Assembly (NCBI GenBank): GCA_964399035.1
Contig: CAYNPH010000037.1
Location: 1 to 64,000 of the forward strand
Length of the DNA: 64,000 bases
Reading direction: 5' to 3'
Origin: WAOL01 sp964399035
GTDB taxonomy: Archaea; Thermoproteota; Thermoprotei_A; Sulfolobales; NBVN01
In this document: positions 9,209-17,660 of the stretch, piece by piece
How positions within the stretch are numbered: the first letter of the stretch is position 1
Layout of the letters: the number at the start of each line of letters is the position of its first letter
Made by a program: the position numbers and the translations under genes
The notes under the pieces: model-generated
Told to the model about the DNA's origin: nothing
The model's database searches: none
Seen by the model: only the letters and a program-made list of their open reading frames with translations

Positions 9209-10483
9209 TTGACAGAACTCTACCCCCTAGTAAGTAAGGGGCGGCTGAGAGGTATTCTAGGGTGCGGCGGGGACGCCGTGCTCCTTTGCCGCATTGATGA
9301 GGGATGCAGGTACTTCCTGTGGGTGAGTGCTGAAGAGTCCGTTGAGGTTACGGACATGATTGAAGGCAGGGGCGTGAAGCTACCTGACGGCACGATCCTC
9401 CCGGTAATTTCGTGGGTTAGGGCGGCTCCCTACGTGCATGTTAGGGTGTGCGGTGACTTAAGGAGGTACGTGTCGTGGGTTGCTAAGGAGTTGAGGGGCT
9501 CCGGCATCACCGGTAAGCCCGTGATCGTCGGTGTGAGCGGGGGTAAGGACTCGGTCGCGGCACTAACCGTGGTTAATTCCCTTGCCAGTAAGTTCGGGCT
9601 TAAGGTTCGGGCGACGTACGTGTACATACCCTTCCTAGATTCTGTAAGGTCACGTAGGTTCGTTGAGGACGACCTGCCCTCGCGTGTGGGGAGCGACGTG
9701 GAGGTCGTTGAGGCTAGGAAGAGGGACGTTAAGCGCTACCTCAAGTGGAAGGGCATGCCTAAGAGGGGGAAGAGGTGGTGCACTTACTTTAAGGTGAGGC
9801 CGATGCGTGACGCCATGAAGGCCGACAGGAGGCTCCTCGAGGTCGTCGCTGATAGGGTCTCTGAATCGCCGAAGAGGGCTAGGAAGCTCCTTAAGGTCGC
9901 GTCCGAACGACTCATCCTGGCTGGGAGGAGGTTCAGGCCAACATACCTCCTAACGATCCTAGACGTTATCGACATCGTTAGGTCGATCAACGCCACCCAC
10001 CCAGACTACCTGTCGGGCTACCCTAGAGTAGCGTGCGCGTTATGTCCCTACAGGTCACTCTACGAGTTAGGGGAGGAGGTACTCAGAGATGTTGACGATG
10101 CGGGCCTGATCGAGGAGGTGCTAAGGAAGGAGCACTCAATAAGGTACGCCGGGTTAGGGATTAGCTTCGAGGACTTCATGACTAGGCACTTATGGAGGTT
10201 CGAACCAGCTACGGCTAAATTACTTAACGAGGTGGCGGGCGCTGTGGCTAAGGACGAGGGACGAGCACGGCTAAGCAGGAACTGCATTAAATTAATAATA
10301 AAGGAATTATGGGAAGGAACCTTACCGAGCGCCTACGTCCTCAGAAACCCTTGGGAATACCCGGACACCTTACTTAAGGCGTGGAGTGAGGGATGGTTGG
10401 TCGCGGAACTCACGCGTAGCGGGTTAAGGGCCTTAGTCAAAGCCCCTCCTTCTCTTCAGGCCAGTAGTGCTCGCCGGGCTTAG
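9209..10483 (+). CDS. PAPS reductase-like ATP-pyrophosphatase (adenine nucleotide alpha hydrolase fold)
   Basis: A 424-residue protein. VIVGVSGGKDSVAAL (about residues 108-122) is the SGGxDS pyrophosphate loop that adenylates a substrate. GKRWCTYFKVRP and ACALCPYRSL carry conserved cysteines typical of PAPS-reductase-like and sulfur-transfer relatives. About 100 residues precede the P-loop and form an extra N-terminal domain. True sulfate reduction is unproven; tRNA or cofactor thiolation is equally possible. It begins at TTG 9209 behind an AGGTGATG site. Its last 47 bp overlap the converging CBS gene. Confidence 0.75.
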   Translation: MTELYPLVSKGRLRGILGCGGDAVLLCRIDEGCRYFLWVSAEESVEVTDMIEGRGVKLPDGTILPVISWVRAAPYVHVRVCGDLRRYVSWVAKELRGSGITGKPVIVGVSGGKDSVAALTVVNSLASKFGLKVRATYVYIPFLDSVRSRRFVEDDLPSRVGSDVEVVEARKRDVKRYLKWKGMPKRGKRWCTYFKVRPMRDAMKADRRLLEVVADRVSESPKRARKLLKVASERLILAGRRFRPTYLLTILDVIDIVRSINATHPDYLSGYPRVACALCPYRSLYELGEEVLRDVDDAGLIEEVLRKEHSIRYAGLGISFEDFMTRHLWRFEPATAKLLNEVAGAVAKDEGRARLSRNCIKLIIKELWEGTLPSAYVLRNPWEYPDTLLKAWSEGWLVAELTRSGLRALVKAPPSLQASSARRA

Positions 10484-11021
10484 GCCTGAAGGCTACTTTG
10501 ACCTCGAGCCCCGATTCCAGTAGGATCGCCCTCAGTATGGAGTGGGTGGTGAGCACGCCGTAAACCATGTGTTCCTCATCCGTCACTACGGCGTGCTGCG
10601 TCCCGTCGCGTTCCATGAGCGCTACCGCCTCAGCCACGGTGTCGTCGGCAGGAACGCAGTGCGGTAGCCTATCCATGATATCCCTCGCCTTAATCCTTCC
10701 CTCGTCCTCGGGCCGGAGGCCGGAGCCCTTAACGAGTCTTCTGGGGCCCGTGAAGGGTATGTGATGCTTCGCTAGGGATGTTTGGCCCAGTAGCACTAGT
10801 ATGTCGTCGTACGTTATTAGCCCCTTAAGCCTACCTTTACTGTCTATCACTATCACGTAGTGCTTGCCTTGAAGTACGTGGCGAAGTATGTTGCTTAAGG
10901 GCTCGTCCTCAACCACGTAGTCATACATTGGCGTTAAGTTGCGGTACTTCCTGATGAAGTCCTTCACCTTCATACCCAGCACTTTGCTCGCTCCCTTCAC
11001 GAGTGACTCTATCATGCTCAC
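10437..11021 (-). CDS. CBS-domain pair protein
   Basis: A 194-residue protein made of two CBS modules: TPMYDYVVEDEPLSNILRHV with VIVIDSKGRLKGLITYDDIL, then DIMDRLPHCVPADDTVAEAV with HAVVTDEEHMVYGVLTTHSI. CBS pairs bind adenosine ligands (AMP, ATP, SAM) and act as energy or metabolite sensors. No catalytic or DNA-binding domain is attached. It is divergent from the cobalt/nickel transporter, and its 3' end overlaps the preceding gene by 47 bp. Target unknown. Confidence 0.85.
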   Translation of the reverse strand: MSMIESLVKGASKVLGMKVKDFIRKYRNLTPMYDYVVEDEPLSNILRHVLQGKHYVIVIDSKGRLKGLITYDDILVLLGQTSLAKHHIPFTGPRRLVKGSGLRPEDEGRIKARDIMDRLPHCVPADDTVAEAVALMERDGTQHAVVTDEEHMVYGVLTTHSILRAILLESGLEVKVAFRPKPGEHYWPEEKEGL

Positions 11022-11051
11022 GTGGGGCGCCCGAAAATAATTACCGTGTCG

Positions 11052-11063
11052 GGAATTAATTCC
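11052..11063. promoter_or_regulatory. 12-bp perfect palindrome between the CBS gene and cbiM
   Basis: GGAATTAATTCC lies in the 110-bp divergent gap, 35 bp before the cbiM TATA box (CTTTAAAAG at 11091-11099) and 31 bp before the CBS start. It could be an operator for metal control of the transporter or form part of the minus-strand promoter. Function is inferred from position only. Confidence 0.35.
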
Positions 11064-11131
11064 TTAGCCTTTGCACCGAGTAACGTAACGCTTTAAAAGT
11101 GCACCCCCACTTAAGGCTTGGTGTACCCACG

Positions 11132-11803
11132 ATGCACATACCGGACGGGTTCCTAGACCTCCCCGTGATAATCGTGACGTACGCTATAGCGGTAGCGTGG
11201 CTAGCCTACTCCTTCTACAAGGTAGGGAAGGGCGTGGGGAAAGACAGGCTGTCGATGGTGCCGGTGCTCGCAGCAGGAATATTCGTGGCGCAGATGCTGA
11301 ACTGGCCAATACCCGGCGGAACAAGCCTGCACTTCGTGGGCGGCGCCCTAGCGGGAGTGCTCCTAGGTCCCTACCTAGGGTCCATAGTGATATTCATAGT
11401 GCTCCTCGTGCAGTGCCTAATATTCCATGACGGGGGCATAACCGCGTTGGGGGCTAACGTGCTTAACATGGGGATAGTTGACGTCCTTGTGGGGTACGCG
11501 ACCTACGTGCTCGCCCTGAAGCTACTGGGGCCCAAGAGGAGGGCGAGGTTAGTCGGTGCCTTCGCGGGCGGGTGGCTAGGCATAACCCTGGCCGGGATAG
11601 TCTGCGGGCTCGAGATAGGGTACTCATCAGCTTGCCCCTTCGGAATAGCGGTCTCGGTGCCCGTAATGGGTGCGTGGCACGCCGCCCTAGGCGTGATCGA
11701 GGGCTTCATAACGGCCTTCGTGATAGACTACCTAAGCACTAAGGCCGACATGATCCCGCAGGCAGACCTGCTCTCGGGGGTGGTAAGGAATGCTAAGCCG
11801 TAA
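11132..11803 (+). CDS. cbiM: Cobalt/nickel ECF transporter substrate-binding membrane subunit CbiM
   Basis: The protein begins MHIPDGFLD, the exact CbiM/NikM N-terminus whose His2 coordinates the metal ion. About seven hydrophobic segments follow. An upstream in-frame GTG at 11099 would add 11 residues ahead of MHIPDG, but the free N-terminus is needed for metal binding and the TATA box at 11091-11099 would then overlap the coding region, so ATG 11132 is chosen (223 residues). First gene of a four-gene cbiM-PDGLE-cbiQ-cbiO operon for Co(II) or Ni(II) uptake. Confidence 0.93.
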   Translation: MHIPDGFLDLPVIIVTYAIAVAWLAYSFYKVGKGVGKDRLSMVPVLAAGIFVAQMLNWPIPGGTSLHFVGGALAGVLLGPYLGSIVIFIVLLVQCLIFHDGGITALGANVLNMGIVDVLVGYATYVLALKLLGPKRRARLVGAFAGGWLGITLAGIVCGLEIGYSSACPFGIAVSVPVMGAWHAALGVIEGFITAFVIDYLSTKADMIPQADLLSGVVRNAKP

Positions 11804-12077
11804 GACAGTCATCGTAATCGTCGCGCTAATAATAATCAGCCCGCTATTCGGCGTCATACTAGCCGACGCCGTAGGGTACCACGAACCCCTAGACGTCGCT
11901 GCGGAGAAGTTAGGGCTGAAGGACATAACCGACAAGCTCAACTGGACGCCATTCCTAGACTACAGCGTCCCAGGACTACCGGCGACGGTAGGGTACATAA
12001 TAAGCGGGTTCATAGGGGTCGCGGCTGTCCTTGGCCTAGGGTACCTCATCAAGGCGGTGCTGGGTAGGAAGTCTTGA
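11790..12077 (+). CDS. PDGLE-domain protein, CbiN-like subunit
   Basis: A 95-residue protein with an N-terminal membrane helix (VIVIVALIIISPLFGVIL), a short extracytoplasmic loop rich in PDGLE-type sequence (ADAVGYHEPLDVAAEKLGL, FLDYSVPGLPATVGYI) and a second helix. This is the CbiN/PDGLE small subunit that helps load metal into CbiM. It overlaps the end of cbiM by 14 bp and the start of cbiQ by 4 bp. Confidence 0.85.
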   Translation: MLSRKTVIVIVALIIISPLFGVILADAVGYHEPLDVAAEKLGLKDITDKLNWTPFLDYSVPGLPATVGYIISGFIGVAAVLGLGYLIKAVLGRKS

Positions 12078-12838
12078 GGGGCGCCACCCAAGCATACCTA
12101 ACCGGGTTAAGGGAGGTTTTAACGGAGCTACTCAAGGAGAGTAATTCCGGGCTACTCACACCCTACTCAACCCCAGCAATCATTATCCTAACCTTCACCG
12201 CTGCCCTAGCCCCCACGTGGTTATGTGCCGTCCTCCCGCCGATCATCGCCCTAGCCGCGCTGACCTTAAGTGCTTGGGGAAACATCGCGGAGGAGCTTAA
12301 GGGCGCGGCGAAGCCCGTGGTGACCGTGGCGGCGTTCTCAGCCTTCGTCTCAACACCCCTCCTGATCAGCAGGGACTTCGTCGACGCCGCCTTCTTCGTA
12401 ACTAGGGTGGTTGCGTCGTCAATCACGTTCATAATGCTGACGAGGGCTGCCGGGTGGTCTAGGGTGCTTAGGGGGTTAAGGTACTTGATGTTGCCTGAGA
12501 GCGTGGTTCTAATGATTGAGGAGACCGTCAGGTTCATCCCATCCTTCCTCGGGGACGCCTTAACGTTAACGAGTGCTAGGGAAGCCAGAACGTTAGGTGA
12601 CCCGGGGACGTTAAGTACGTGGAGGTCCTTAAGTACGGTTGCCTCGGAACTGATTTTAAGGGCTAATGCTAGAGCACAGAAGGTACTCATGGCGATCGAG
12701 TCAAGAACCCTCGCCAATAGTGACGACGTAGCCGCATGCAACGCGGTGCACCGCAGTGGCGTGAGTTACTTGGACGCCCTGCTCTACACCCTAGCGGCGC
12801 TACTGGTGTTGCTGGAGGTGATCGCCGTTGCGCTGTAA
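12074..12838 (+). CDS. cbiQ: ECF transporter transmembrane subunit CbiQ
   Basis: A 254-residue membrane protein. Near residue 170 it has TSAREARTLG and near 205 ANARAQKVLMAIESR, the two Ala-Arg-containing coupling helices by which ECF T-subunits contact the ATPases. Hydrophobic segments flank these. It links CbiM to CbiO. Start TTG 12074 overlaps the previous stop; the cbiO start lies inside its last codons. Confidence 0.88.
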   Translation: MRGATQAYLTGLREVLTELLKESNSGLLTPYSTPAIIILTFTAALAPTWLCAVLPPIIALAALTLSAWGNIAEELKGAAKPVVTVAAFSAFVSTPLLISRDFVDAAFFVTRVVASSITFIMLTRAAGWSRVLRGLRYLMLPESVVLMIEETVRFIPSFLGDALTLTSAREARTLGDPGTLSTWRSLSTVASELILRANARAQKVLMAIESRTLANSDDVAACNAVHRSGVSYLDALLYTLAALLVLLEVIAVAL

Positions 12839-13712
12839 GGTAATGGTTGAGAACGTGTGGTTCTCCTACGTGCGCGGCAACCCCGTGCTCAAGGGGGTAA
12901 CGCTGAGTGCCTCCCCCGGCGAGGTGGTGGCGATCCTAGGCCCCACGGGATGCGGTAAATCAACCCTCCTAACGATAATGGCTGGGCTCATAGAGCCTGA
13001 CGAGGGACGCGTACTCGTTAATGGGGAAGACCTCTTCAGCAACATTAAGGCGCTAAGGCGGCACATAGGCCTCCTCTTCCAGGACCCTGAACACCAGTTA
13101 TTCAGCACGACTGTTTACGATGAGGTCGCGTACGCGTTAAGAACCATGGGTACGCCTGAGGATGAGGTGAGGCGCCGGGTACTTGAGGTTGCGGAGGAAC
13201 TAGGGATTAAGGACCTGCTGAGCCGGAGGCCGTTCAAGTTAAGCGTCGGCGAGAAGAAGAAGGTAGCGTTAGCCAGCATACTCTCCTACGACCCGGAAAT
13301 ACTCTTACTTGATGAACCAACCGCGAACCTAGGCGTGCGGGATGAGGCCCTAATAATATCCATGCTCGTGAAGGCCCGGCGCGCAGGGAAAACCGTGGTG
13401 ATGGCGTCCCACGACTTAGAATTCGTCTTCAGGGTGGCTGACAAAGCGTACATCATGGGTAACGGGACGATCAGGGCGGTGGTTAAGGGCGAGGACGTAA
13501 TCAAGCCCGAAATACTTGAGGCGACAGGACTAACCCCACCACTAGTAACTATGGTGGCGGAGCACTTCAGAATAAGCTACGAGGAAATAGCTTCCCTCAC
13601 ACGAGGAACCGGAGAGCACGGGCGGCAGGGACAGCACCTCAAGCCAGGAACCAGCTACGCACGCCGAGCCCTAGGCTCGCCGGTAGGCGACCGCGCCAGT
13701 AAGGACGCGTAG
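12828..13712 (+). CDS. cbiO: ECF transporter ATP-binding subunit CbiO
   Basis: ABC ATPase of 294 residues: Walker A GPTGCGKST, Q-loop LLFQDPEHQLFSTTV (the EHQ form typical of CbiO), signature LSVGEKKKVALASIL (LSVGE where LSGGQ is usual), Walker B ILLLDEPTANL and switch His in MASHDLEF. It drives Co/Ni uptake with CbiM and CbiQ. The last 45 residues, basic and rich in Gly/Arg, are outside the ATPase core. Overlaps cbiQ by 11 bp. Confidence 0.92.
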   Translation: MRCKVMVENVWFSYVRGNPVLKGVTLSASPGEVVAILGPTGCGKSTLLTIMAGLIEPDEGRVLVNGEDLFSNIKALRRHIGLLFQDPEHQLFSTTVYDEVAYALRTMGTPEDEVRRRVLEVAEELGIKDLLSRRPFKLSVGEKKKVALASILSYDPEILLLDEPTANLGVRDEALIISMLVKARRAGKTVVMASHDLEFVFRVADKAYIMGNGTIRAVVKGEDVIKPEILEATGLTPPLVTMVAEHFRISYEEIASLTRGTGEHGRQGQHLKPGTSYARRALGSPVGDRASKDA

Positions 13713-13713
13713 C

Positions 13714-14958
13714 TCACTGAAGGAGCCACACGTTACCCACATACACGTGCCTCAGCCCGGCATTCCGTGCCTCCCTAACGCATTCCTCAGCCTGCTTACG
13801 CGGCGTGGTTCCGATATCGTTCATCAGGTGGTCCGGGTGGAAGGCTAGGAGCACTAGGGGGACGTCGGCATCGAGGGACGCTAGGTACTCGGAGATCCTC
13901 CTAACTTCCTCCGCGTCAACGTACTCAGGAACTAGGAGGACGCTAACGGTGAGTAACGGGATCTCAGGGCGCTCCTTACCCATCCTAGCCACTAGCGCGG
14001 TGTTAATCATTAACCGCTTAACAGCCTTCTCCCCGTTAACGCCCGTCAAAGCCTCATACACGGACGGTGTCCAAGCTTTCCAGTCCACCTTAACTATCCC
14101 GCCACTAACTAGGGAGAGCCTAGCCATGGCCCTCATCAACCCCGGGTGCTCGACACCGTTAGTCTCCCAACACACCCTCTTAACGAGCCCCTCCTCACGA
14201 GCCCTACGCACAACCTCGCTGGAAACCCTCAGCGCGAAAGGCGCGTGAGGCCCCGGGTCGCCGCCGAAGTAGCAGATACACGTCACGCGAGGGCTCATCG
14301 CAACCTCAACTAACTCACTCCAGCCCCTAACCCACGGCACCCTACCTCCCCTCGCTACCGCCTCACCAGCCATCACCTTGTGCTGCCAGTTCTGACAGAA
14401 CACGCAGTCCAGCCCGCAACCAGCGAAGAAGACAGCTAGGTTCACGTACCCCTCCTCAAGCCCCGGCCTCACAGCGAACTCAGGGAACCCAGCCCCCGTA
14501 ACTGCGGGACAGAAGTGCGCGGCAACACAATTAGTTGGGTGCGGGTCGAAATACCACTCAACAACCGCCCCACCATGACCCGCAACAGGGACTAACCTAC
14601 CGCCCCGGAACACCCAAGCACCACAGAACCCGCTAGCACCCTCCTCACGCGGCACTAAGCACTCATTAACACACAACCCACACCTAAACCCGCCCTCAGA
14701 CCTAGGTGGCTCGGCAGGTAAGCCAACCTCAGCCCTGAACCCCTCCCTAACACCGAGTGACTTAACCACCCTAAGCGACTCCGAGGGCCGGCACCTCAAG
14801 CACTCAGCACACACCCCGATAACCCCGCTAACGTTAGGTGAGAACCTACCGCAGACCCCGCACCTCACCAAACGCCCCGCACCAAGTAAGTTAGCTGAAT
14901 CAGATGAAATAAAGCCGGTATCAAGCTCCGCGCTACGGACATGAATTGCCCTTGTCAA
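13714..14958 (-). CDS. Radical SAM protein, PflA/PflX-like with Cys-rich N-terminus
   Basis: A 414-residue protein. GCGLDCVFCQNWQ (about residues 188-200) has the CX3CX2C motif that holds the radical SAM [4Fe-4S] cluster. Before it come a zinc-ribbon-like pair (CGVCG ... CAECLRC) and a second cysteine set (CGLCVNECLVP ... GFCGAW), then further cysteines at NCVAAHFC. The layout resembles COG1313/COG1180 activating-enzyme relatives, including those of AmmeMemoRadiSam clusters. Substrate unknown. Related in its N-terminal half to the fusion protein at 37.8 kb. Start TTG 14958. Confidence 0.82.
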   Translation of the reverse strand: MTRAIHVRSAELDTGFISSDSANLLGAGRLVRCGVCGRFSPNVSGVIGVCAECLRCRPSESLRVVKSLGVREGFRAEVGLPAEPPRSEGGFRCGLCVNECLVPREEGASGFCGAWVFRGGRLVPVAGHGGAVVEWYFDPHPTNCVAAHFCPAVTGAGFPEFAVRPGLEEGYVNLAVFFAGCGLDCVFCQNWQHKVMAGEAVARGGRVPWVRGWSELVEVAMSPRVTCICYFGGDPGPHAPFALRVSSEVVRRAREEGLVKRVCWETNGVEHPGLMRAMARLSLVSGGIVKVDWKAWTPSVYEALTGVNGEKAVKRLMINTALVARMGKERPEIPLLTVSVLLVPEYVDAEEVRRISEYLASLDADVPLVLLAFHPDHLMNDIGTTPRKQAEECVREARNAGLRHVYVGNVWLLQ

Positions 14959-15022
14959 GCAAAGCGCGGGCCGCGTTGACGTCGGTTAAAAACAAGCCAT
15001 TATGGGATCGTGCCGTGTTGCT

Positions 15023-15319
15023 TCAGGGCCTAGCGGCTTTCGCTATGGCCTCGCCCAGCGGCACGGCAGGCGCTACCCTGTACTTCGCGTAGAGGTTCGG
15101 CATAACCTTAACGAACGTCAGTAACACTTCAAGCACCTTCTCCTCGCTCTCGGCCTCCACCAGCGTGACTCCCCAGAACGGGATGCTTGGGACTATGTAT
15201 GATTGGAGGATCCTCACGCCTTCCGGAGGGTAGCCGGTCTTCGTGGCAACGAGGGACGCTTCGGCAGCCTTCTTAACGTCGTACTCAGGGTTCAGCTCAT
15301 AATATACTAGGAACTTCGT
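15023..15319 (-). CDS. DUF3303-like small protein with an apparent ACG start
   Basis: Reading on the minus strand from ACG at 15319-15317 gives 98 residues: (M)KFLVYYELNPEYD, GYPPEGVRILQSYIVP, GVTLVEAESEEKVLEVL, YRVAPAVPLGEAI. The KFLV start, PPEGV and LVEAE motifs match the DUF3303 family (about 90 residues). The first canonical start, GTG at 15217, would cut off the first strand and the PPEGV motif. A strong GGAGGTGA lies 7 nt before the ACG, and a TAG stop lies in frame just upstream, so no ATG, GTG or TTG can serve. Function unknown. Family call is moderate; see findings for the start. Confidence 0.6.
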   Translation of the reverse strand, partial: TKFLVYYELNPEYDVKKAAEASLVATKTGYPPEGVRILQSYIVPSIPFWGVTLVEAESEEKVLEVLLTFVKVMPNLYAKYRVAPAVPLGEAIAKAARP

Positions 15320-15496
15320 CCTTAACTCACCTCCCTAACAAGTCCGCTACGCCCCTATTATCGTCGAGCGACGCGACGTACGTACGTTAGGTGTGTTCGC
15401 CAGCAACCAAAGTGGTTTTGCGTTTCATCCGTAACTGGCGATGAGTGTTTGGGGTGCCGTAGCTTTTTCTGTGGGGTTAACCCATTACTTGTAAAC

Positions 15497-15506
15497 AAAT
15501 TTATTT
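15497..15506 (+). promoter_or_regulatory. TATA box before the metallophosphoesterase gene
   Basis: AAATTTATTT about 34 bp before ATG 15540. A 10-bp palindrome GGGTTAACCC at 15474-15483 lies just upstream, but GTTAAC-type words are common in this genome, so little weight is given to it. Confidence 0.45.
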
Positions 15507-15539
15507 GGTTCCCGAACCTCTTAAGTCGGTGGTAGTTGA

Positions 15540-17660
15540 ATGAGGCACCACTACGTCCCTGCATTACTGGCTTTGCTGGTTGTCGCGTTGGGCGTGTTAA
15601 ATAACGTCACTTACTACGTGAACGCCGCCCAACCCTCAGGGAACACCAACGCGTACGGCGAGGTGCCTTACTGTGTGGGGATCGTTAAGTACCCTAACTG
15701 GGGGTTACCCGACGTCACCTACCCGGGAGGTGAGGTAAGCATTCACTTATGGGGTGGTGTTGGGGTGAAGGGCGTTGTCCTCGAGAACGGCACGCTTAGA
15801 GCTAAGCTGAAGCTCATTAAGAGCGGCGAAGGCGTTGTCGAGGCTGAACTACCAGAAGGCGTGGGGCCCGGGATGTATGACTTAATACTGAACACCACTG
15901 AGGGCGTTTGCGGCATCCACAACGCTGTCTGGGTACCGGGAGAGAGGTTCAACTCACCGAACAGTGCCTTAGTACTGATGCACGTGACCGACAACCACTT
16001 CAACGTCATGAACCCCGGCGAGAGGCCTGCGGCAGACTACGTGTTATCAGCGGTGCTCCTAGCCTTAAGCATGCCCAACGTCACGGCGGTGGTGAACACT
16101 GGTGACTTAGCGAACACGGGCAACGTTAACCAGTACCTCAAGGCGATCGAGGTGTTCAGCCTCCTTAACAAGCCCGTACTATCGATACCCGGCAACCACG
16201 ACCACGTGGTCGGGATCAAGAACTACGAGCTGTACGTAGGTCCTAGGAACTGGAGCTTAAGGCTAGGGAGGTTCCTCTTCGTGGGCATGGACACGGGGTA
16301 CGACGGGTACCCAACGACGGCAGAAGCTACGTGGGCGTATAAGGTACTAACAGGAAGTAACGCCACTGCCGAAATACTGATGTTCCATCACCCGCTCTTC
16401 GCGTACGTGTACGGGAACACGCCCCACGACTTCAACGTAAGCAGTTGGCAGGACCTAGAGAAGGTGCTGCTCTCCAAGAAGCCAGGGAGCAAGTACCCGT
16501 ACCTCTTCACCAGCTGGGTTCAGAACAAGGAAGCCTTCGAAACCATGCTCAAGGCGATATACGGGTCGCGCACCGTGTTAGTGCTTGCGGGACACATACA
16601 CCTAGACAGCTACGCCACGATAGAGAGGCCCAACCACGTCAAGACGTGGTTCATCGTGACGACCGCGTTAGGAGGGCCTGTCAGGGATCAGGACTACCAC
16701 GGGTTCCGCATAATTAAGGTGTACGGGAACGGAACGGTTCAGGTCTACGGCGAGGGCAAGCCGTGGGACAGGCACGCATCCTACAGCGTCGAGGGTGTTG
16801 AAGCCTTCCTTAAGGTAAGCGCGGCGGCCTCAGCCGAAACCCTAACCATAGTTGACCCGAAGATAGCGGCGATGCTCCCCCACGTAGTGCTGGCGGTCCC
16901 CATACCGAAGGGCTTCGAAGGCAAGTACAAGGTATACGCCCCCAACGCGGACAGGGTCTGGAGTAGGTGCACGCCAGCCTTCTGCGCGACGTACGCGGAA
17001 TTCAAGGACGTGAAGCTGGGGAAGACCTATAGGCTAGTGGCGTACGTGAAGCCCGACGAGGCACCCCCGACGATAATCGTGAGGAACGCCCCGCAGGAGG
17101 TGCTGGTCGGTAAGCCAGTAAACATAGCTTACGGGGTTAAGGACGATGCGTGGGGAGTGCAGGGAACCAACGCCGTGGTAATCATTAATGGCGAGAAGAA
17201 GACCGTCAAGCCAATGCTTTACGGCGGCTCATACACGATATCCTTCCTAGCGCCGAAGACACCGGGTAAGGTAACCGTGGTGATAACCGCCACGGACTTC
17301 TCAGGCAAGGTAACAAGTAAAACCATAGTCATCAACGTAGTGAAGAGCACACCCACATCCCCGCCACCACCAACAAGCACAACGAGCACCAGCACAACAA
17401 CAACCGCGACAACCTCAACAACCACCACAACACAGCAAACAAGCACGACCACGCAGACAAGCACATCAACAACCACGCCACCAACAACCACGCAAAGCAC
17501 CGCAACCCCAACCAAGTCAACACGCACGCAAAGCAGTACCCCCTCAAGCACAACCCAGCAACCAGGGTCAGTGCCAATACCGCTGATTGTTGGGGGCGTC
17601 ATAGCCGTCATAGTGGTGGCGGCAGCCCTATACCTTGTGCTCAGTAAGGTCAAGCGATGA
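15540..17660 (+). CDS. Surface-anchored metallophosphoesterase
   Basis: A 706-residue exported protein. An N-terminal signal helix (residues about 5-20) precedes a calcineurin-like domain: HVTDNHF (D151/H153), NTGDL (D189), PGNHDH (N219/H220), MFHHPLF and AGHIHLD supply the dimetal ligands. After two beta-rich regions a Thr/Ser/Pro-rich stalk runs from about residue 602 to 678, then one membrane helix (IPLIVGGVIAVIVVAAALYL) and a basic tail. This is the archaeal pattern for a glycosylated extracellular enzyme tethered to the membrane. Likely releases phosphate from nucleotides or phosphodiesters outside the cell; the nucleoside phosphorylase that follows fits that role. Confidence 0.85.
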   Translation: MRHHYVPALLALLVVALGVLNNVTYYVNAAQPSGNTNAYGEVPYCVGIVKYPNWGLPDVTYPGGEVSIHLWGGVGVKGVVLENGTLRAKLKLIKSGEGVVEAELPEGVGPGMYDLILNTTEGVCGIHNAVWVPGERFNSPNSALVLMHVTDNHFNVMNPGERPAADYVLSAVLLALSMPNVTAVVNTGDLANTGNVNQYLKAIEVFSLLNKPVLSIPGNHDHVVGIKNYELYVGPRNWSLRLGRFLFVGMDTGYDGYPTTAEATWAYKVLTGSNATAEILMFHHPLFAYVYGNTPHDFNVSSWQDLEKVLLSKKPGSKYPYLFTSWVQNKEAFETMLKAIYGSRTVLVLAGHIHLDSYATIERPNHVKTWFIVTTALGGPVRDQDYHGFRIIKVYGNGTVQVYGEGKPWDRHASYSVEGVEAFLKVSAAASAETLTIVDPKIAAMLPHVVLAVPIPKGFEGKYKVYAPNADRVWSRCTPAFCATYAEFKDVKLGKTYRLVAYVKPDEAPPTIIVRNAPQEVLVGKPVNIAYGVKDDAWGVQGTNAVVIINGEKKTVKPMLYGGSYTISFLAPKTPGKVTVVITATDFSGKVTSKTIVINVVKSTPTSPPPPTSTTSTSTTTTATTSTTTTTQQTSTTTQTSTSTTTPPTTTQSTATPTKSTRTQSSTPSSTTQQPGSVPIPLIVGGVIAVIVVAAALYLVLSKVKR
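17350..17570 (+). repeat. Low-complexity Thr/Ser-rich coding tract
   Basis: The stalk of the metallophosphoesterase is encoded by simple ACA/ACC/AGC-rich sequence. It produces long false open frames on the opposite strand. Confidence 0.75.

Noticed and set aside
9187..9237. 17-codon leader ORF overlapping the ATP-pyrophosphatase start
   Set aside because: It overlaps the Shine-Dalgarno and coding start and has no amino-acid run or sign of control function; probably chance.
17219..17653. 144-residue antisense frame opposite the phosphoesterase stalk
   Set aside because: Val-rich translation is the mirror of the Thr-coding low-complexity tract; no homology.
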